64,000 nucleotides of DNA from Limnobacter alexandrii (GCF_005871185.1 NZ_SWKN01000010.1:62001-126000); one strand, 5' to 3'; positions 42,031 to 51,679 are shown, numbered from the stretch's first letter. The notes: generated by a model not told the origin, from the letters alone. Translations and numbers: made by a program.

Positions 42031-43377
42031 ATGGTCGGCTCCACTAAAAACACGCCCTTTAGAAAACCAGTAAAACGGCGCGAAACCAAGGTAGAGCGCC
42101 AGGGCGCCCAATCGCGTTATGGCCTGGTGAGCACTGTGGCTCAGCTGATTGATTTGCTGGCCCAGTTTGAAGGCCCGGCAGATGCGGCGATTTCCCGTTT
42201 TTTCAAAGACCATCCCGAGCTGGGTGGGCGAGACCGCCCCATGGTGGCAGAGGCCGTGTATTGCTGGTTGCGCTATCGCTACCGGATCAACCACCTGGCA
42301 CAGTCTGGTGAAGGCCCCTCAGTGGTTCGCCAAGCCAAGCTGGCTTTGCTGTGGTCAGGGGCGCCCGAGCAAATCTGGTCCGCTGGCAAACAGGCTGACA
42401 ATGAATGGCTTAGCCGGGTGATCAATATATCTGCAGATGACCTGGGTGTGGAAGCACGCACTTGTTTGCCAGAGTGGTTTTACACCAAGCTGGCCGAACA
42501 GTTCGGGCAGGCGCGCGCCGAGTCGTTTTCGCAAGCAGTACTCAGTGCGGCACCACTGGATTTGCGCGTGAATACCGTAAAGGCCAGCACCACTGATTTG
42601 CTGGCTGCACTCACCAATATGGGTATTCAAGTGAACCCCATTGAGGGCTTGCCAGAAGGTTTGCGCGCAGTGGGCAAGCCAATCGTGGGCAAAACGGAAG
42701 TGTTCCAAGAGGGTTATTTCGAAGTACAAGACGCTGGTAGCCAGTGGGTTAGCCGCCTTGTGGCGCCGCGCCGCGGCGACCTGGTGATCGACTTTTGTGC
42801 TGGTGCCGGTGGAAAAACCCTGGCGATCGGTGCACAGATGAAAAACACGGGCCGCATTGTTGCACTGGATACTTCCGAGAAGCGTTTGGTGAAGTTCAAG
42901 CCCCGTGCAGCACGCTCGGGTTTGAGCAACTTTTACACCATGGTGATCAACGACGAAGCCGACCCGCGCCTGAACAAATACTTCGGCAAGGCCGACCGTG
43001 TGGTGACCGATGTGCCTTGCAGCGGCATGGGAACCTTAAGGCGTAACCCGGATCTTAAATTTAGACAGAACTTGCAGAGTCTGGCAGAATTGACCGCGAA
43101 GCAAAAATCCATCATCGAGCATGCAGCCAAGTTGGTAAAGCCCGATGGTCGGCTTGTTTACATCACATGCAGTGTTCTTCGTGATGAAAATGAAGACATT
43201 GTCAATGCGTTCTTGGAAAGTCACCCGGAATTCCGGCTTCGCCGCTGGACTGAAGTGTTGAACCCCGGAGAACGGCCTGCCAAGGCGAACACGACTGACG
43301 ACATGCTTCGATTGTGGCCTGAGGATGGTGAATCCGATGGCTTCTTTGCAGCAGTGTTACAACGTTCCAAAGCCTGA
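42031..43377 (+). CDS. RsmB/NOP2-family rRNA (cytosine-5) methyltransferase
   Basis: 448 residues. The SAM-binding motif is DFCAGAGGKTLAIGAQM; the PCSGMGTLRRNPD and ITCS motifs carry the two catalytic cysteines, in the order of the RsmB type. An N-terminal helical domain (residues about 35-150) resembles the NusB-like RNA-binding domain of RsmB. It probably methylates 16S rRNA (C967 in E. coli), but family members vary and I have not fixed the site. Downstream of purN. Confidence 0.88.
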   Translation: MVGSTKNTPFRKPVKRRETKVERQGAQSRYGLVSTVAQLIDLLAQFEGPADAAISRFFKDHPELGGRDRPMVAEAVYCWLRYRYRINHLAQSGEGPSVVRQAKLALLWSGAPEQIWSAGKQADNEWLSRVINISADDLGVEARTCLPEWFYTKLAEQFGQARAESFSQAVLSAAPLDLRVNTVKASTTDLLAALTNMGIQVNPIEGLPEGLRAVGKPIVGKTEVFQEGYFEVQDAGSQWVSRLVAPRRGDLVIDFCAGAGGKTLAIGAQMKNTGRIVALDTSEKRLVKFKPRAARSGLSNFYTMVINDEADPRLNKYFGKADRVVTDVPCSGMGTLRRNPDLKFRQNLQSLAELTAKQKSIIEHAAKLVKPDGRLVYITCSVLRDENEDIVNAFLESHPEFRLRRWTEVLNPGERPAKANTTDDMLRLWPEDGESDGFFAAVLQRSKA

Positions 43378-43509
43378 ACTGAATATAAATTCCAAATGTG
43401 TTCCGGCTTTAAAAGTACACTTGTACACTGAAAATATGATACGGCTCCTTCAGAAGCAAATTGAGATGGCCGTAACCTTTGAAATACGACCTGTTGAGAG
43501 TTAGTGAAT

Positions 43510-44703
43510 ATGATTGAATTTTTGACCTCGGGCATTACCGGTGCCAGCATTGGCCAAATGGTGATTTACACCCTGATTGTGACCCACATCACCATTGTGG
43601 CGGTCACCGTGTACCTGCACCGCTGCCAGGCCCACCGTGCCCTGGAAGTGCACCCAGCGTTGGCGCATTTTTTCCGCGCCTGGTTGTGGTTGACCACCGG
43701 CATGAGCACCCGCGCCTGGGCTGCCATCCACCGCAAGCACCACGCCAAATGTGAAACACCCGATGATCCCCACAGCCCGCAAACCCGTGGCCTGAAAACC
43801 GTATTCTGGCGTGGTGCCGAGTTGTACCGTGCTGAATCTAAGAACAAGGAAACGCTAGCCAAGTACAGCCATGGCACACCCAGTGACTGGCTGGAGTTTC
43901 AGGTGTACGAGCGTTTCCCATGGCAAGGCGTGGGTTTCACCTTGGTTCTTAGTTTCATTTTGTTTGGATTCCCCGGTGTGAGCATTTGGGCCATTCAAAT
44001 GTTGTGGATCCCTGTATTGGCCGCTGGTGTGATCAACGGCATTGGTCACTACTGGGGGTACCGCAATTTTGATTGCCCCGACGCCAGCCGCAATATTTCA
44101 CCCCTCGGTATCCTGATTGGCGGTGAAGAGCTGCACAACAACCACCACACGCACGCCACGTCGGCCAAGTTGAGCAACAAGTGGTATGAGTTCGACATTG
44201 GCTGGATGTACATCAAGATTTTCAGTTTCCTTGGCCTGGCCAAGGTGAAAAAAGTGGCTGAATCGCCGAAGTTTTCCTCTGAAAGCAAGCCAGTACTTAG
44301 CTTGACGACTGTGCAGGCTGTTGTGAACCACCGTTACGACGTGATGGCGCGCTATGCCAGTTCCATGCGCAAGGCTTTCCGTTCTGAAGTGGCTGCTTTG
44401 AAGCAAAAAGCGGCGAATGCTCAAGAGCGCAAGGTGTTGTCCAAGGGCACCAAGCTTCTGTCGATCGACGAGAGCAAGCTGTGCGATGTGCAGCGTGCCG
44501 AGTTGGCCCAATTGTGTGCCCAGTCCAAGATGATCAACACTTTGGTTGAAATGCGCACTGAGCTTCGCCAGATTTGGGAAAAAACCAATTTGAGCCGCGA
44601 GCAAATGCTGGTTCAGCTGCAAGCCTGGTGCGAGCGTGCTGAGCAAAGCGGTATTCGCTGGCTGGAAGACATGTCGATCCGGATTCGTCGTTACGCGGCG
44701 TAA
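43510..44703 (+). CDS. Membrane fatty-acid desaturase (DesA-type, acyl-CoA/acyl-lipid delta-9-like)
   Basis: 397 residues. Three histidine boxes: HRCQAH, HRKHH and HNNHH, binding two irons, separated by membrane segments (about residues 12-35, 145-180). An extra region after residue about 250 (some 145 residues) has no membrane segment and is rich in charged helices; I have not identified it. The ATG at 43510 is preferred over the GTG at 43504 because GAGAG at 43496-43500 is at normal spacing for it. It introduces double bonds into saturated acyl chains. Strong terminator follows. Confidence 0.87.
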   Translation: MIEFLTSGITGASIGQMVIYTLIVTHITIVAVTVYLHRCQAHRALEVHPALAHFFRAWLWLTTGMSTRAWAAIHRKHHAKCETPDDPHSPQTRGLKTVFWRGAELYRAESKNKETLAKYSHGTPSDWLEFQVYERFPWQGVGFTLVLSFILFGFPGVSIWAIQMLWIPVLAAGVINGIGHYWGYRNFDCPDASRNISPLGILIGGEELHNNHHTHATSAKLSNKWYEFDIGWMYIKIFSFLGLAKVKKVAESPKFSSESKPVLSLTTVQAVVNHRYDVMARYASSMRKAFRSEVAALKQKAANAQERKVLSKGTKLLSIDESKLCDVQRAELAQLCAQSKMINTLVEMRTELRQIWEKTNLSREQMLVQLQAWCERAEQSGIRWLEDMSIRIRRYAA

Positions 44704-44730
44704 TTTGAAACTTGGTTCAATTTGTGAAAG

Positions 44731-44758
44731 CCGCTGATGAGAATCAGCGGCTTTTTTT
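44731..44758 (+). terminator. Terminator after the desaturase gene
   Basis: CCGCTGAT and ATCAGCGG with a GAGA tetraloop, followed by T7 (44731-44758). The structured element A begins only 24 bases later. Confidence 0.92.
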
Positions 44759-44781
44759 GTGGGTAGCTTGCAGGTGGTGTT

Positions 44782-44959
44782 TTGCAGCAGCGTTACCCAT
44801 CCTGCCAAGATCCAAGTCGAATTCCCCGCTTTTGATTCTGGCTTAGGGCATGCGAAACGCCAAAGCGTCTTCGCATCGCTTGCTTCGCAATCGCCCCTCG
44901 CTGCGAATCAAGCGGGCGACTTGATCTTGAATCGGCAGGATGATGCAACGCTGCCGCAA
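44782..44959. repeat. Structured intergenic repeat, copy A
   Basis: 178 bases forming a long interrupted stem with a branched tip. Arms: TTGC and GCAGCGTT with AACGCTGC and GCAA (outermost); CATCCTGCC (44798-44806) with GGCAGGATG (44934-44942); AAGATC and AAGTCG (44807-44819) with CGACTT and GATCTT (44917-44928). Within are two adjacent hairpins at 44850-44876 (ATGCGAA/TTCGCAT, inner ACGC/GCGT) and 44877-44893. It is homologous to copy B at 55431, and the differences between copies are largely paired. No T-run follows it. It lies in the convergent gap between the desaturase and rpmG. Confidence 0.85.
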
Positions 44960-45013
44960 ATCACCCAAGCCACATCTACATCAACTATTAAGCCTCGCCG
45001 AAGCACTGGCCAA

Positions 45014-45046
45014 CAAAAAACCCGCTCTGAATTTCAGTAGCGGGTT
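45014..45046 (-). terminator. Terminator of rpmB-rpmG
   Basis: Read on the minus strand, AACCCGCT with a CTGA/TCAG extension forms a stem with AGCGGGTT and is followed by a T-run (the A-run at 45014-45020 on the plus strand). It ends transcripts from the ribosomal genes. Confidence 0.85.
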
Positions 45047-45073
45047 TCTGTAGAAACAGCGAAGTAGTTTGAA

Positions 45074-45241
45074 TTACTTCAACTTGGTTTCTTTGTATGA
45101 CACATGCTTACGAACCACTGGATCGTATTTCATGATTTCAATTTTCTCGGGCTTCGTGCGCTTGTTCTTGGTCGTGGTGTAGAAGTGACCAGTACCAGCA
45201 GAAGATTCGAGTTTGATTTTTTCGCGACCACCTTTAGCCAT
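45074..45241 (-). CDS. rpmG: 50S ribosomal protein bL33
   Basis: 55 residues: [20 protein letters not shown] and then [21 protein letters not shown], a standard bL33. It lacks the four Cys of zinc-binding forms. Fourteen bases or so after rpmB; the pair is the usual rpmB-rpmG operon. Confidence 0.95.
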   Translation of the reverse strand: MAKGGREKIKLESSAGTGHFYTTTKNKRTKPEKIEIMKYDPVVRKHVSYKETKLK

Positions 45242-45254
45242 GATTTACTCCTGC

Positions 45255-45488
45255 TTAGATTTCGCCACGTGCACGAAGATCGGCCAAAACGGCATCAATG
45301 CCATTCTTGTCGATTGTGCGCAGGGCGTTGTTTGTTAGACGCAGGCGAACCCAGCGGTTTTCGCTTTCAACCCAGAACTTGCGTGACTGCAAGTTAGGCA
45401 GGAAACGACGTTTTGTTTTGTTGTTGGCGTGGGAAACTTTGTTTCCAACCATCGGGCGCTTACCCGTTACTTGACATACGCGAGCCAT
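45255..45488 (-). CDS. rpmB: 50S ribosomal protein bL28
   Basis: 77 residues. [20 protein letters not shown] followed by the basic [18 protein letters not shown] segment is typical bL28 of the Cys-poor type. Promoter of rpmB should lie in the 136 bases between it and the radC stop. Confidence 0.96.
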   Translation of the reverse strand: MARVCQVTGKRPMVGNKVSHANNKTKRRFLPNLQSRKFWVESENRWVRLRLTNNALRTIDKNGIDAVLADLRARGEI

Positions 45489-45624
45489 GATGACCCCAAA
45501 AAATTCAGCAAATTAGTGTATCTGCAAAACCACACGGCATAAATTGAAAAGCCATGGATTTGCGGCGAAGTCCAAGATTGTAACCAATTACGATTGTTTT
45601 GCCCAGCCTTTTTTGCGGAAAAAA

Positions 45625-46308
45625 TCAAAAAGGTGGGCGATTGTTGAGTCTGTACGAATACCCACAGGTGGGACCAACAACCAAATGGTCGACCAAGTCT
45701 ATATCAACAAGGGCCAAGGCGGCTGAAAGCTCGCGTGTCAGGCGGTCGTCCGCGCTGCTGGGGGTGCAGCAGTCGCTGGGATGATTGTGGGCCACCATGA
45801 GGCGTGGCGCATTGGTTTGTATGGCGAATTTAAGCACTTCACGCGGGAAAACAGCGGTTTTGTTGACCGTTCCACTGGACAGTATTTTGTGGTCAAGCAC
45901 TTTAAGTTGGCTGTCCAGGGCAATGACCAAAAAGTTTTCAACGTCGCTTAGGCCTATTTGAGCCCGCACAAATTGTTCAAACTGGTCAGGCGTGCTCAGC
46001 GAGTTGGGTGTCTCGCGTAATTCATGATTCAGGCAGCGTTTCGCCATTTCAAGGCAGGCACGAAGTTGCGCATATTTGGCTTCGCCAAGGCCACGAATTT
46101 GAACCCATTCCGCCAGCGAAACACGATTCAGGTTTTGTAAGCCACCGAACTGCGTGATCATTTCACGGGCCAAGTCGACTGCACTTTTGCCAGGCAGGCC
46201 TGTGCGAAGGAATATGGCAAGTAACTCGGCATCGGAAAGCGCTTGTGCCCCCTGCTTGATCAGCCGCTCGCGTGGGCGGTCGTGTTTGGGCCAGCTTTGT
46301 ATGCTCAT
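45625..46308 (-). CDS. radC: RadC-family JAB-domain protein
   Basis: 227 residues. N-terminal helix-hairpin-helix-like part (about residues 1-75, GLGEAKYAQLRA) and C-terminal JAMM-type domain with metal motif HNHPSDCCTPSSADD. The His, His and Asp ligands remain but the usual HNHPSGxxxPS pattern has Asp in place of Gly. Function is unproven; the original link to DNA repair was later withdrawn. It follows gloA by 42 bases on the same strand. Confidence 0.85.
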   Translation of the reverse strand: MSIQSWPKHDRPRERLIKQGAQALSDAELLAIFLRTGLPGKSAVDLAREMITQFGGLQNLNRVSLAEWVQIRGLGEAKYAQLRACLEMAKRCLNHELRETPNSLSTPDQFEQFVRAQIGLSDVENFLVIALDSQLKVLDHKILSSGTVNKTAVFPREVLKFAIQTNAPRLMVAHNHPSDCCTPSSADDRLTRELSAALALVDIDLVDHLVVGPTCGYSYRLNNRPPF

Positions 46309-46350
46309 GAAGAATTGAGTTGGAAAGCCACTAAGTGGCCTTCAGCCAGT

Positions 46351-46896
46351 TCAAGTTCCCAATTTGTGCAACAAGGAGGGCTGCACAATCTCGATCCAGT
46401 AACCATCAGGGTCTTTGATGAAGGCGACATCCTTCATCTTGCCTTGCTCAGGGCGTTTCACATACGAAACCTGGTTTTCGTCAAACCAGCGCACTGCGGC
46501 TGCCAGATCGGGGACCGAAAAACAAATGTGTCCGAACCCTTGTGGTTGCTGGTTTCCATCGTGGTACTTGAATTCGGGATCGTTTTCTGTGCCCCAGTTG
46601 TGGGTCAATTCCAGAATGCCCGCCTGGCTGAATGTCCAGGCCGTACGGGCGCCTTCATCTTCGGGGATTGCATCAGTTTCATTGACTCTGGCCAGAAAAT
46701 AGAGCGAGAACTTCATTTCGGGAAAGTCCAGTTTCCGGAGCACCCGCATGCCCAACACACGGGTATAAAAATCAAGTGATACTGCGGGGTCTTTCACCCG
46801 CAACATGCTGTGGTTCAAGACAAACCCTTGCGTGGCCGCAGGTGCCGTGGGGCTGACCCCGGGATGGTTCTCTGTGTTGAAGGTCATGGCGTTCAA
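46351..46896 (-). CDS. gloA: Lactoylglutathione lyase (glyoxalase I)
   Basis: 181 residues, longer than E. coli GloA (135) and resembling the long form of Pseudomonas and eukaryotes. Two glyoxalase motifs with metal ligands: NHSMLRVKD (His/Gln position), LELTHNWG (Glu), GFGHICFSV (His) and YWIEIVQP (Glu). Detoxifies methylglyoxal with glutathione. The extra N-terminal 25 residues are low complexity. Divergent from fkpB. Confidence 0.92.
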   Translation of the reverse strand: MNAMTFNTENHPGVSPTAPAATQGFVLNHSMLRVKDPAVSLDFYTRVLGMRVLRKLDFPEMKFSLYFLARVNETDAIPEDEGARTAWTFSQAGILELTHNWGTENDPEFKYHDGNQQPQGFGHICFSVPDLAAAVRWFDENQVSYVKRPEQGKMKDVAFIKDPDGYWIEIVQPSLLHKLGT

Positions 46897-47057
46897 ACTC
46901 CTTGGTTCGTTTTTGAATGCGAATATTTAGTAATCACATGAATGTTATTACCACAATGTGAGCTTGAACTCGAACCATTCGCGCCCGTGTCGGGCTGCCT
47001 GAGTGCTTCCAAAGGCGTAGAATAGAGCCGTTTTTGAAATGAATTCAGGATGTTGAA

Positions 47058-47522
47058 ATGACTGACGCAGTACAGCCCAAGCCCGTGGTGAACGAATCTT
47101 CGTTTGTGACCCTGCATTACCGCATTCGCTTGGCTGACAGCCAGCAGGTGATTGTGTCCACTTTCGAGGACAAACCCGCAACCTTGAGCATTGGTGCAGG
47201 CCAATTGGCTGAGGGGCTTGAGCGTTGCCTGTTCGGCATGCAGGCCGGGCAGCGTGACATATTTACTTTGCCTGCCGGTAGCGGTTACGGCGACACCAAT
47301 CCCGATTTGTACCGCCCCGTGAGCAAGGCATTGTTGTCGAAGTACGCTGAAGAAGGCACCACGTTTGAGCCTGGTGAGTTTGTGCATTTTCCCGCACCCG
47401 ATGGTGGCCAGTTTGCTGGCACCGTGGTGGAAGAGCGTGAAGATGACATTTTGTTCGACTTTAACCACCCCTTGGCAGGCAAGGCACTGACCTTTGAAGT
47501 GCAGTTGATTGGGGTGCTGTGA
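47058..47522 (+). CDS. fkpB: FKBP-type peptidyl-prolyl isomerase (FkpB/SlyD-like)
   Basis: 154 residues. [36 protein letters not shown] and [13 protein letters not shown] match SlpA/FkpB, including the insert domain in the middle. It isomerises prolyl bonds in the cytoplasm. Seven bases upstream of ispH, the standard fkpB-ispH pair. Confidence 0.93.
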   Translation: MTDAVQPKPVVNESSFVTLHYRIRLADSQQVIVSTFEDKPATLSIGAGQLAEGLERCLFGMQAGQRDIFTLPAGSGYGDTNPDLYRPVSKALLSKYAEEGTTFEPGEFVHFPAPDGGQFAGTVVEEREDDILFDFNHPLAGKALTFEVQLIGVL

Positions 47523-47529
47523 GGTGAGT

Positions 47530-48459
47530 ATGGAAATTAGCCTGGCCCAACCGCGCGGTTTTTGTGCCGGTGTAGACCGCGCCATTGAAATTGTGGAACG
47601 CGCGCTTCAGCAGTTCGGTTCGCCCATTTACGTGAAGCATGAAATTGTGCACAACAAAACGGTGGTCGAGGACCTGCGTGGCAAGGGTGCAATTTTTGTG
47701 GATGAACTGGAAGATGTACCCACTGGCTCCACAGTTGTTTTTTCTGCCCATGGTGTGTCGCAAGACGTTCGCACCCAAGCGGAAAGCCTGGGCTTGAAGG
47801 TCTTTGATGCCACTTGCCCGTTGGTGACCAAGGTGCATGTGGAAGTGAGCAAAATGCGTGCGCAGGGTTGTGAAATCATCATGATTGGCCATGAAGGCCA
47901 CCCTGAGGTAGAAGGCACCATGGGGCAGGTGAAGGACGGTATTTATCTGGTTGAAACCGAGGACGATGTGGCCAAACTGGACATTGCAGCGGGTACGCAA
48001 CTGGCGTTCGTTACTCAAACCACTTTGAGTGTGGATGATGCCTCCAAAGTGATCGCGGCGCTGAAAGCGAAGTATCCCGACATTCGCGAGCCCAAGAAGG
48101 CGGACATTTGTTATGCCACGCAAAATCGCCAGGATGCCGTGAAATTCATGGCTCGCCAGGTTGATTTGGTTTTGGTGGTGGGTAGCCCCAGCAGCTCCAA
48201 TTCCAATCGCTTGCGCGAGGTGGCAGAGAAACTGGGCGTGCCAGCCAAGTTGATTGAGAATGCCGACAGCCTGGAGAAAAGCTGGTTTGAGGGTGTGAAA
48301 CACATTGGCTTGACAGCAGGTGCCTCAGCCCCGGAGCACTTGGTTCAGGGTGTGGTGAAGCGCTTGAAAGAGTGGGGTGCTTTGTCGGTTCGTAACATGG
48401 AAGGCGTGGAGGAAAACATTGCTTTTCCAATGCCTAAAGGTTTGAACCCCAGGGCTTGA
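47530..48459 (+). CDS. ispH: 4-hydroxy-3-methylbut-2-enyl diphosphate reductase
   Basis: 309 residues. Last step of the MEP pathway, making IPP and DMAPP. The three cluster cysteines are visible in GFCAGVDRA (residue 12), [11 protein letters not shown] (near 96) and [10 protein letters not shown] (near 197); the catalytic Glu is in [13 protein letters not shown]. The ATG at 47530 has GAGGTGAG upstream; the frame extends to 47509 but the family start is [10 protein letters not shown]. Its last codons lie within a short direct repeat. Confidence 0.96.
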   Translation: MEISLAQPRGFCAGVDRAIEIVERALQQFGSPIYVKHEIVHNKTVVEDLRGKGAIFVDELEDVPTGSTVVFSAHGVSQDVRTQAESLGLKVFDATCPLVTKVHVEVSKMRAQGCEIIMIGHEGHPEVEGTMGQVKDGIYLVETEDDVAKLDIAAGTQLAFVTQTTLSVDDASKVIAALKAKYPDIREPKKADICYATQNRQDAVKFMARQVDLVLVVGSPSSSNSNRLREVAEKLGVPAKLIENADSLEKSWFEGVKHIGLTAGASAPEHLVQGVVKRLKEWGALSVRNMEGVEENIAFPMPKGLNPRA

Positions 48460-48474
48460 ACCCCAGGGTTTGAA
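48440..48474 (+). repeat. Short tandem repeat at the ispH stop
   Basis: The 13-base unit TTGAACCCCAGGG occurs twice (about 48442 and 48457), separated by a CT, across the end of ispH; the second copy supplies the TGA stop. The third unit is degenerate (TTTGAATTT). Probably slippage. Confidence 0.6.
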
Positions 48475-48488
48475 TTTCTGGTGTTGAA

Positions 48489-49784
48489 TTAGCCCGGCTG
48501 TTTGGGAGTGGCCAGTACCTGGTCCACCCTGTTTCGGTCGACGTCGACCACCTCAAAACGCCAGTTGTTCCAGTCGAATTTCTCGGTTTTCTTCGGAATT
48601 CGACCCAGGGAAGCCAACACGAAGCCACCCACCGTATGAAAGTTGCCCAAATCTTCTTGGGGCAAGTCGCGTATGCCCAATTTGATTTTCATTTCATCGA
48701 TGGGCAGCAAACCATCGAGTAACCAGGAACCATCTTCGCGTTTTACGGCCAGTGCTTCTTCGGGGGTGTCCATCATGGGCATCATATCGCCTACCACGCT
48801 TGATAAAACATCGTCGATGGTCACAATGCCCTCGGTCATGCCGAATTCGCTGACCACAAATGCAAATGTTTTTTTCTGCTGACGGAATGTGCGCAGCAAA
48901 TCAACCAGCGTGAGCGAAGCTGGCACAAACAGCGCGTTTTGTAGCGGAATTTCCGCGAAGTCGATGTCGCCTTCCATGGCGGCTTGAAGAATGTCGTGGC
49001 TTTCTGCCACGCCGATGACTTGCTGCAAACTGCCTTTGCAAATGGGCAGCATGGAGTGGGGCGCTTCGCGCAGCAAGCGCAGGTTGTCCTCGCGCGGCGC
49101 GTGCAGATCAAGATAGGCGATGTCGCTGACCGGTGTCATGACCGAGGCCAGGCGTCGGTCTTCCAAGCGCAGCACATTGCTCATGAGGTGGCGTTCTTCG
49201 GGGGCCAGCATGCCTGTTTTTGCGCCTTCGTCCAGAAAAGCCTGTATTTCTTCGATAGTGCTGACGGCCGGTGCGGCTTTGAACGGGATGAAACTGAGCA
49301 CCAAATCAGAGCCCTTGGACAACAAGGCGATGGCGGGGCTGAGCAGCTTCAGGAATACCGACATGAAGGGGGCGCAGAATGCAGCAACTTGTTCCGGGTT
49401 GGCAATCGCCAGACGCTTGGGAACAATTTCACCAAAAATAATTGAAAAACCGGTAACCAAGGCAATGGTCACGGTGAATGAAATGACATTGGCCCAATCG
49501 GTCAGCGCGGGGACATATTGATCGATGACCTGCTGAAAGGTGGCTGTGAGCGCGGATTCTCCATAAATACCCATGAGAAGTGCGGCAGCCGTAATGCCGG
49601 TTTGTGTGGCGGCCAGAAGGCGGCTTGGGTTGTCCATGATTTGCAGGGCAATTCGGGCTTTTGGGTTGCCTGCATTGGCCATGGCTTGTAGTTTGGAGCG
49701 GCGGCTGGAGGCCAGCGCCATTTCTGACAAGGCAAAAAAGCCAGAGATCAAAATCAAAAGGACCAAAATCCAGAAGGCATTCAT
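48489..49784 (-). CDS. CNNM/CorC-family membrane protein (DUF21 and CBS domains)
   Basis: 431 residues. Four membrane helices in an N-terminal DUF21 domain (about residues 1-165), a paired CBS domain (about 190-330) and a C-terminal CorC_HlyC transporter-associated domain (LLDGLLPIDEMKIKLG...FHTVGGFVLASLGRIP). Often annotated hemolysin; more likely linked to Mg2+ or Co2+ efflux or homeostasis, as for CorB/CorC. Convergent with ispH and divergent from trhO. Confidence 0.88.
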   Translation of the reverse strand: MNAFWILVLLILISGFFALSEMALASSRRSKLQAMANAGNPKARIALQIMDNPSRLLAATQTGITAAALLMGIYGESALTATFQQVIDQYVPALTDWANVISFTVTIALVTGFSIIFGEIVPKRLAIANPEQVAAFCAPFMSVFLKLLSPAIALLSKGSDLVLSFIPFKAAPAVSTIEEIQAFLDEGAKTGMLAPEERHLMSNVLRLEDRRLASVMTPVSDIAYLDLHAPREDNLRLLREAPHSMLPICKGSLQQVIGVAESHDILQAAMEGDIDFAEIPLQNALFVPASLTLVDLLRTFRQQKKTFAFVVSEFGMTEGIVTIDDVLSSVVGDMMPMMDTPEEALAVKREDGSWLLDGLLPIDEMKIKLGIRDLPQEDLGNFHTVGGFVLASLGRIPKKTEKFDWNNWRFEVVDVDRNRVDQVLATPKQPG

Positions 49785-49875
49785 GTTGTGTGTTCTTTTT
49801 GTGGGTATTGCTGCCGCAAATCGCGGTGCTGCAAGCAGTTTACCAAAGCCCGTGTCGCTTTGGCTTTTTGCTTGA

Positions 49876-49904
49876 TTGGGTAAAACCCGGGGCTCGGTTA
49901 CAAT
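49876..49904 (+). promoter_or_regulatory. Probable sigma-70 promoter of trhO
   Basis: TTGGGT (49876-49881) and TACAAT (49899-49904) with a 17-base spacer, about 35 bases before the trhO start; a reasonable -35/-10 pair for transcription rightward. Confidence 0.45.
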
Positions 49905-49938
49905 AGCGGGCTAAGTTAAATCAACAGAAAGAATTGCC

Positions 49939-50934
49939 ATGGCGATGACTGAAGACACCATTCCACAATCTGACCAAATCGTAGTCGCTGCCTTGTACAA
50001 GTTTGTCAGCCTGCCCGATTTTGAAGAGATCAAGCCAAGTCTTGAAGCGGTGTGCACGAGCAACGGCGTGCTGGGTACTTTGTTGTTGGCCAAAGAGGGG
50101 ATCAACGGCACTGTGAGTGCGCCACGTGAAGGCATTGTTGCATTGATGAATTACTTGTGGAGCGACGCCCGGTTTGCCGATTTGGCACCCAAGTATTCGA
50201 TTGCACCCGAACAGGCCTTCACGCGGATGAAAGTGAAGTTGAAGCGCGAGATTGTCACCATGGGCAAAGACGGTATCGACCCCAAGCGCCTGGTGGGCCG
50301 TTATGTAAAACCTGCCGACTGGAATGCCCTGATTCAAGACCCGGACACCTTGGTGATTGATACCCGCAACAATTACGAGTACGCAATTGGTACTTTTGAG
50401 GGCGCAGTCGACCCAGCCACCACCACATTCCGTGAATTCCCGGAATGGGTTGAAAAGAATTTGAAAAGCCTGCCTGCCGAGCAGCGACCCAAGAAAATTG
50501 CCATGTTTTGTACGGGTGGTATTCGCTGCGAGAAGTCGACTGCGTACATGCTGGAACAGGGTTTCGACGAGGTTTACCACCTTGAAGGCGGCATTTTGAA
50601 ATACCTGGAAGAAATTCCGGAAGAACAAAGCTTGTGGAAAGGCGAGTGTTTTGTGTTTGACCAGCGGGTGTCAGTGACCCACGGTTTGCAGGTGGGGCAT
50701 TACGACCTGTGCCACGCTTGCCGCATGCCGATCACGGATGAAGAAAAGCAAAGCGAAAAATACATTCAGGGCGTGGGTTGTCCGCATTGCTATGATTCAT
50801 TGACGGATGATCAAAAGCAGCGTTTTGGCGAGCGCCAAAAGCAAATTCAGTTGGCCAAAATGCGCAATGAAAAGCACATTGGCCGCAAGATGCCACCCAA
50901 AGAAATGCCCACCAAAGAAACGCATGCGGAGTAA
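49939..50934 (+). CDS. trhO: tRNA uridine(34) hydroxylase TrhO
   Basis: 331 residues. Oxygen-dependent 5-hydroxylation of uridine 34 in tRNA, the first step of cmo5U-type modification. N-terminal part ([17 protein letters not shown]...[13 protein letters not shown]), rhodanese domain with the active Cys in [12 protein letters not shown], and C-terminal CHACRMPIT...CPHCYD Cys pairs with a tail. An in-frame ATG two codons later is an alternative start. The GST gene follows by 5 bases. Confidence 0.93.
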   Translation: MAMTEDTIPQSDQIVVAALYKFVSLPDFEEIKPSLEAVCTSNGVLGTLLLAKEGINGTVSAPREGIVALMNYLWSDARFADLAPKYSIAPEQAFTRMKVKLKREIVTMGKDGIDPKRLVGRYVKPADWNALIQDPDTLVIDTRNNYEYAIGTFEGAVDPATTTFREFPEWVEKNLKSLPAEQRPKKIAMFCTGGIRCEKSTAYMLEQGFDEVYHLEGGILKYLEEIPEEQSLWKGECFVFDQRVSVTHGLQVGHYDLCHACRMPITDEEKQSEKYIQGVGCPHCYDSLTDDQKQRFGERQKQIQLAKMRNEKHIGRKMPPKEMPTKETHAE

Positions 50935-50939
50935 ATAGG

Positions 50940-51617
50940 GTGGAGCACCAACTGGGTTTGCCTGTGCTGTACACCTTTCGCCGCTGCCCCTATGCCATGC
51001 GCGCAAGGTTGGCCATCGTGGCTGCTGGTTTGAAGGTCGAAGTACGCGAACTGGTGTTGCGTGCAAAACCTGCTCACATGCTTGAAATTTCACCGAAGGG
51101 CACGGTGCCGGTGCTTTGGTTGCAAGACGGTACAGTGATTGATGAAAGCCTGGATGTAATGTGCTGGGCAGTGGGTCAGAATTTTCCAGCAAGCTGGTTG
51201 GTGTTGACAGCCGAACAGCAGCAACAGTGCGATGAATGGATCGCGTTGCTCGACGGCGAGTTCAAACGCAACCTTGACCGCTACAAGTACCCGCACAGAT
51301 ACCACACGGACACCGACACCTGCGATCCTCTCGAGCACCGCGCGGCGTGTGAGAAAATTCTGACCCTGTGGGATGAAGCACTGGCGCAACAAGGCCCATG
51401 GCTATTTGGCAACAGGCCCAGCTTCGCAGACTATGCAATTTTGCCTTTCGTGCGCCAGTTTCGAATTGCCGACGAGGCCTGGTTTGATGCTGTAGCGGGC
51501 TACGATGCGCTCAAGTTGTGGCTCAGCGCTTTTTTGGCATCGCCTGTGCTGGAACAAGCCATGGTGAAGTACACCCCTTGGCAACCCGGCGACACACCTT
51601 TAACCTTTCCGGGTTAG
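50940..51617 (+). CDS. Glutathione S-transferase family protein
   Basis: 225 residues, begun with GTG five bases after the trhO stop. Thioredoxin-like N-terminus with the CPYA motif in FRRCPYAMRARLAI, then GTVPVLWLQDGTVIDESLDVM (glutathione-binding cis-Pro and SES-like loop), and an all-helical C-domain with GNRPSFADYAILPFVRQF. The Cys in place of Ser/Tyr suggests a glutaredoxin-like or omega/beta-type GST; the substrate is unknown. Confidence 0.85.
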   Translation: MEHQLGLPVLYTFRRCPYAMRARLAIVAAGLKVEVRELVLRAKPAHMLEISPKGTVPVLWLQDGTVIDESLDVMCWAVGQNFPASWLVLTAEQQQQCDEWIALLDGEFKRNLDRYKYPHRYHTDTDTCDPLEHRAACEKILTLWDEALAQQGPWLFGNRPSFADYAILPFVRQFRIADEAWFDAVAGYDALKLWLSAFLASPVLEQAMVKYTPWQPGDTPLTFPG

Positions 51618-51663
51618 AGACGACCCTCTACGATTTTCTGGTCAAGTTTCTATACACTCGCAA

Positions 51664-51679
51664 GTTACGCAACAGTAAC
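51664..51679. promoter_or_regulatory. Inverted repeat upstream of the FabG-type gene
   Basis: GTTAC and GTAAC around GCAACA, about 66 bases before the start codon, within the promoter region. A related GTTACA/TGTAAC palindrome lies upstream of the neighbouring TetR gene at 56390-56415, so this is a candidate TetR-family operator. Confidence 0.35.

Noticed and set aside
44759-45040. 93-codon frame after the desaturase
   Set aside because: It covers the structured element A; codons look arbitrary, and the fold is the better explanation.
49872-49904. Alternative -35 TTGATT with TACAAT
   Set aside because: The spacer would be 21 bases; TTGGGT with 17 bases fits better.
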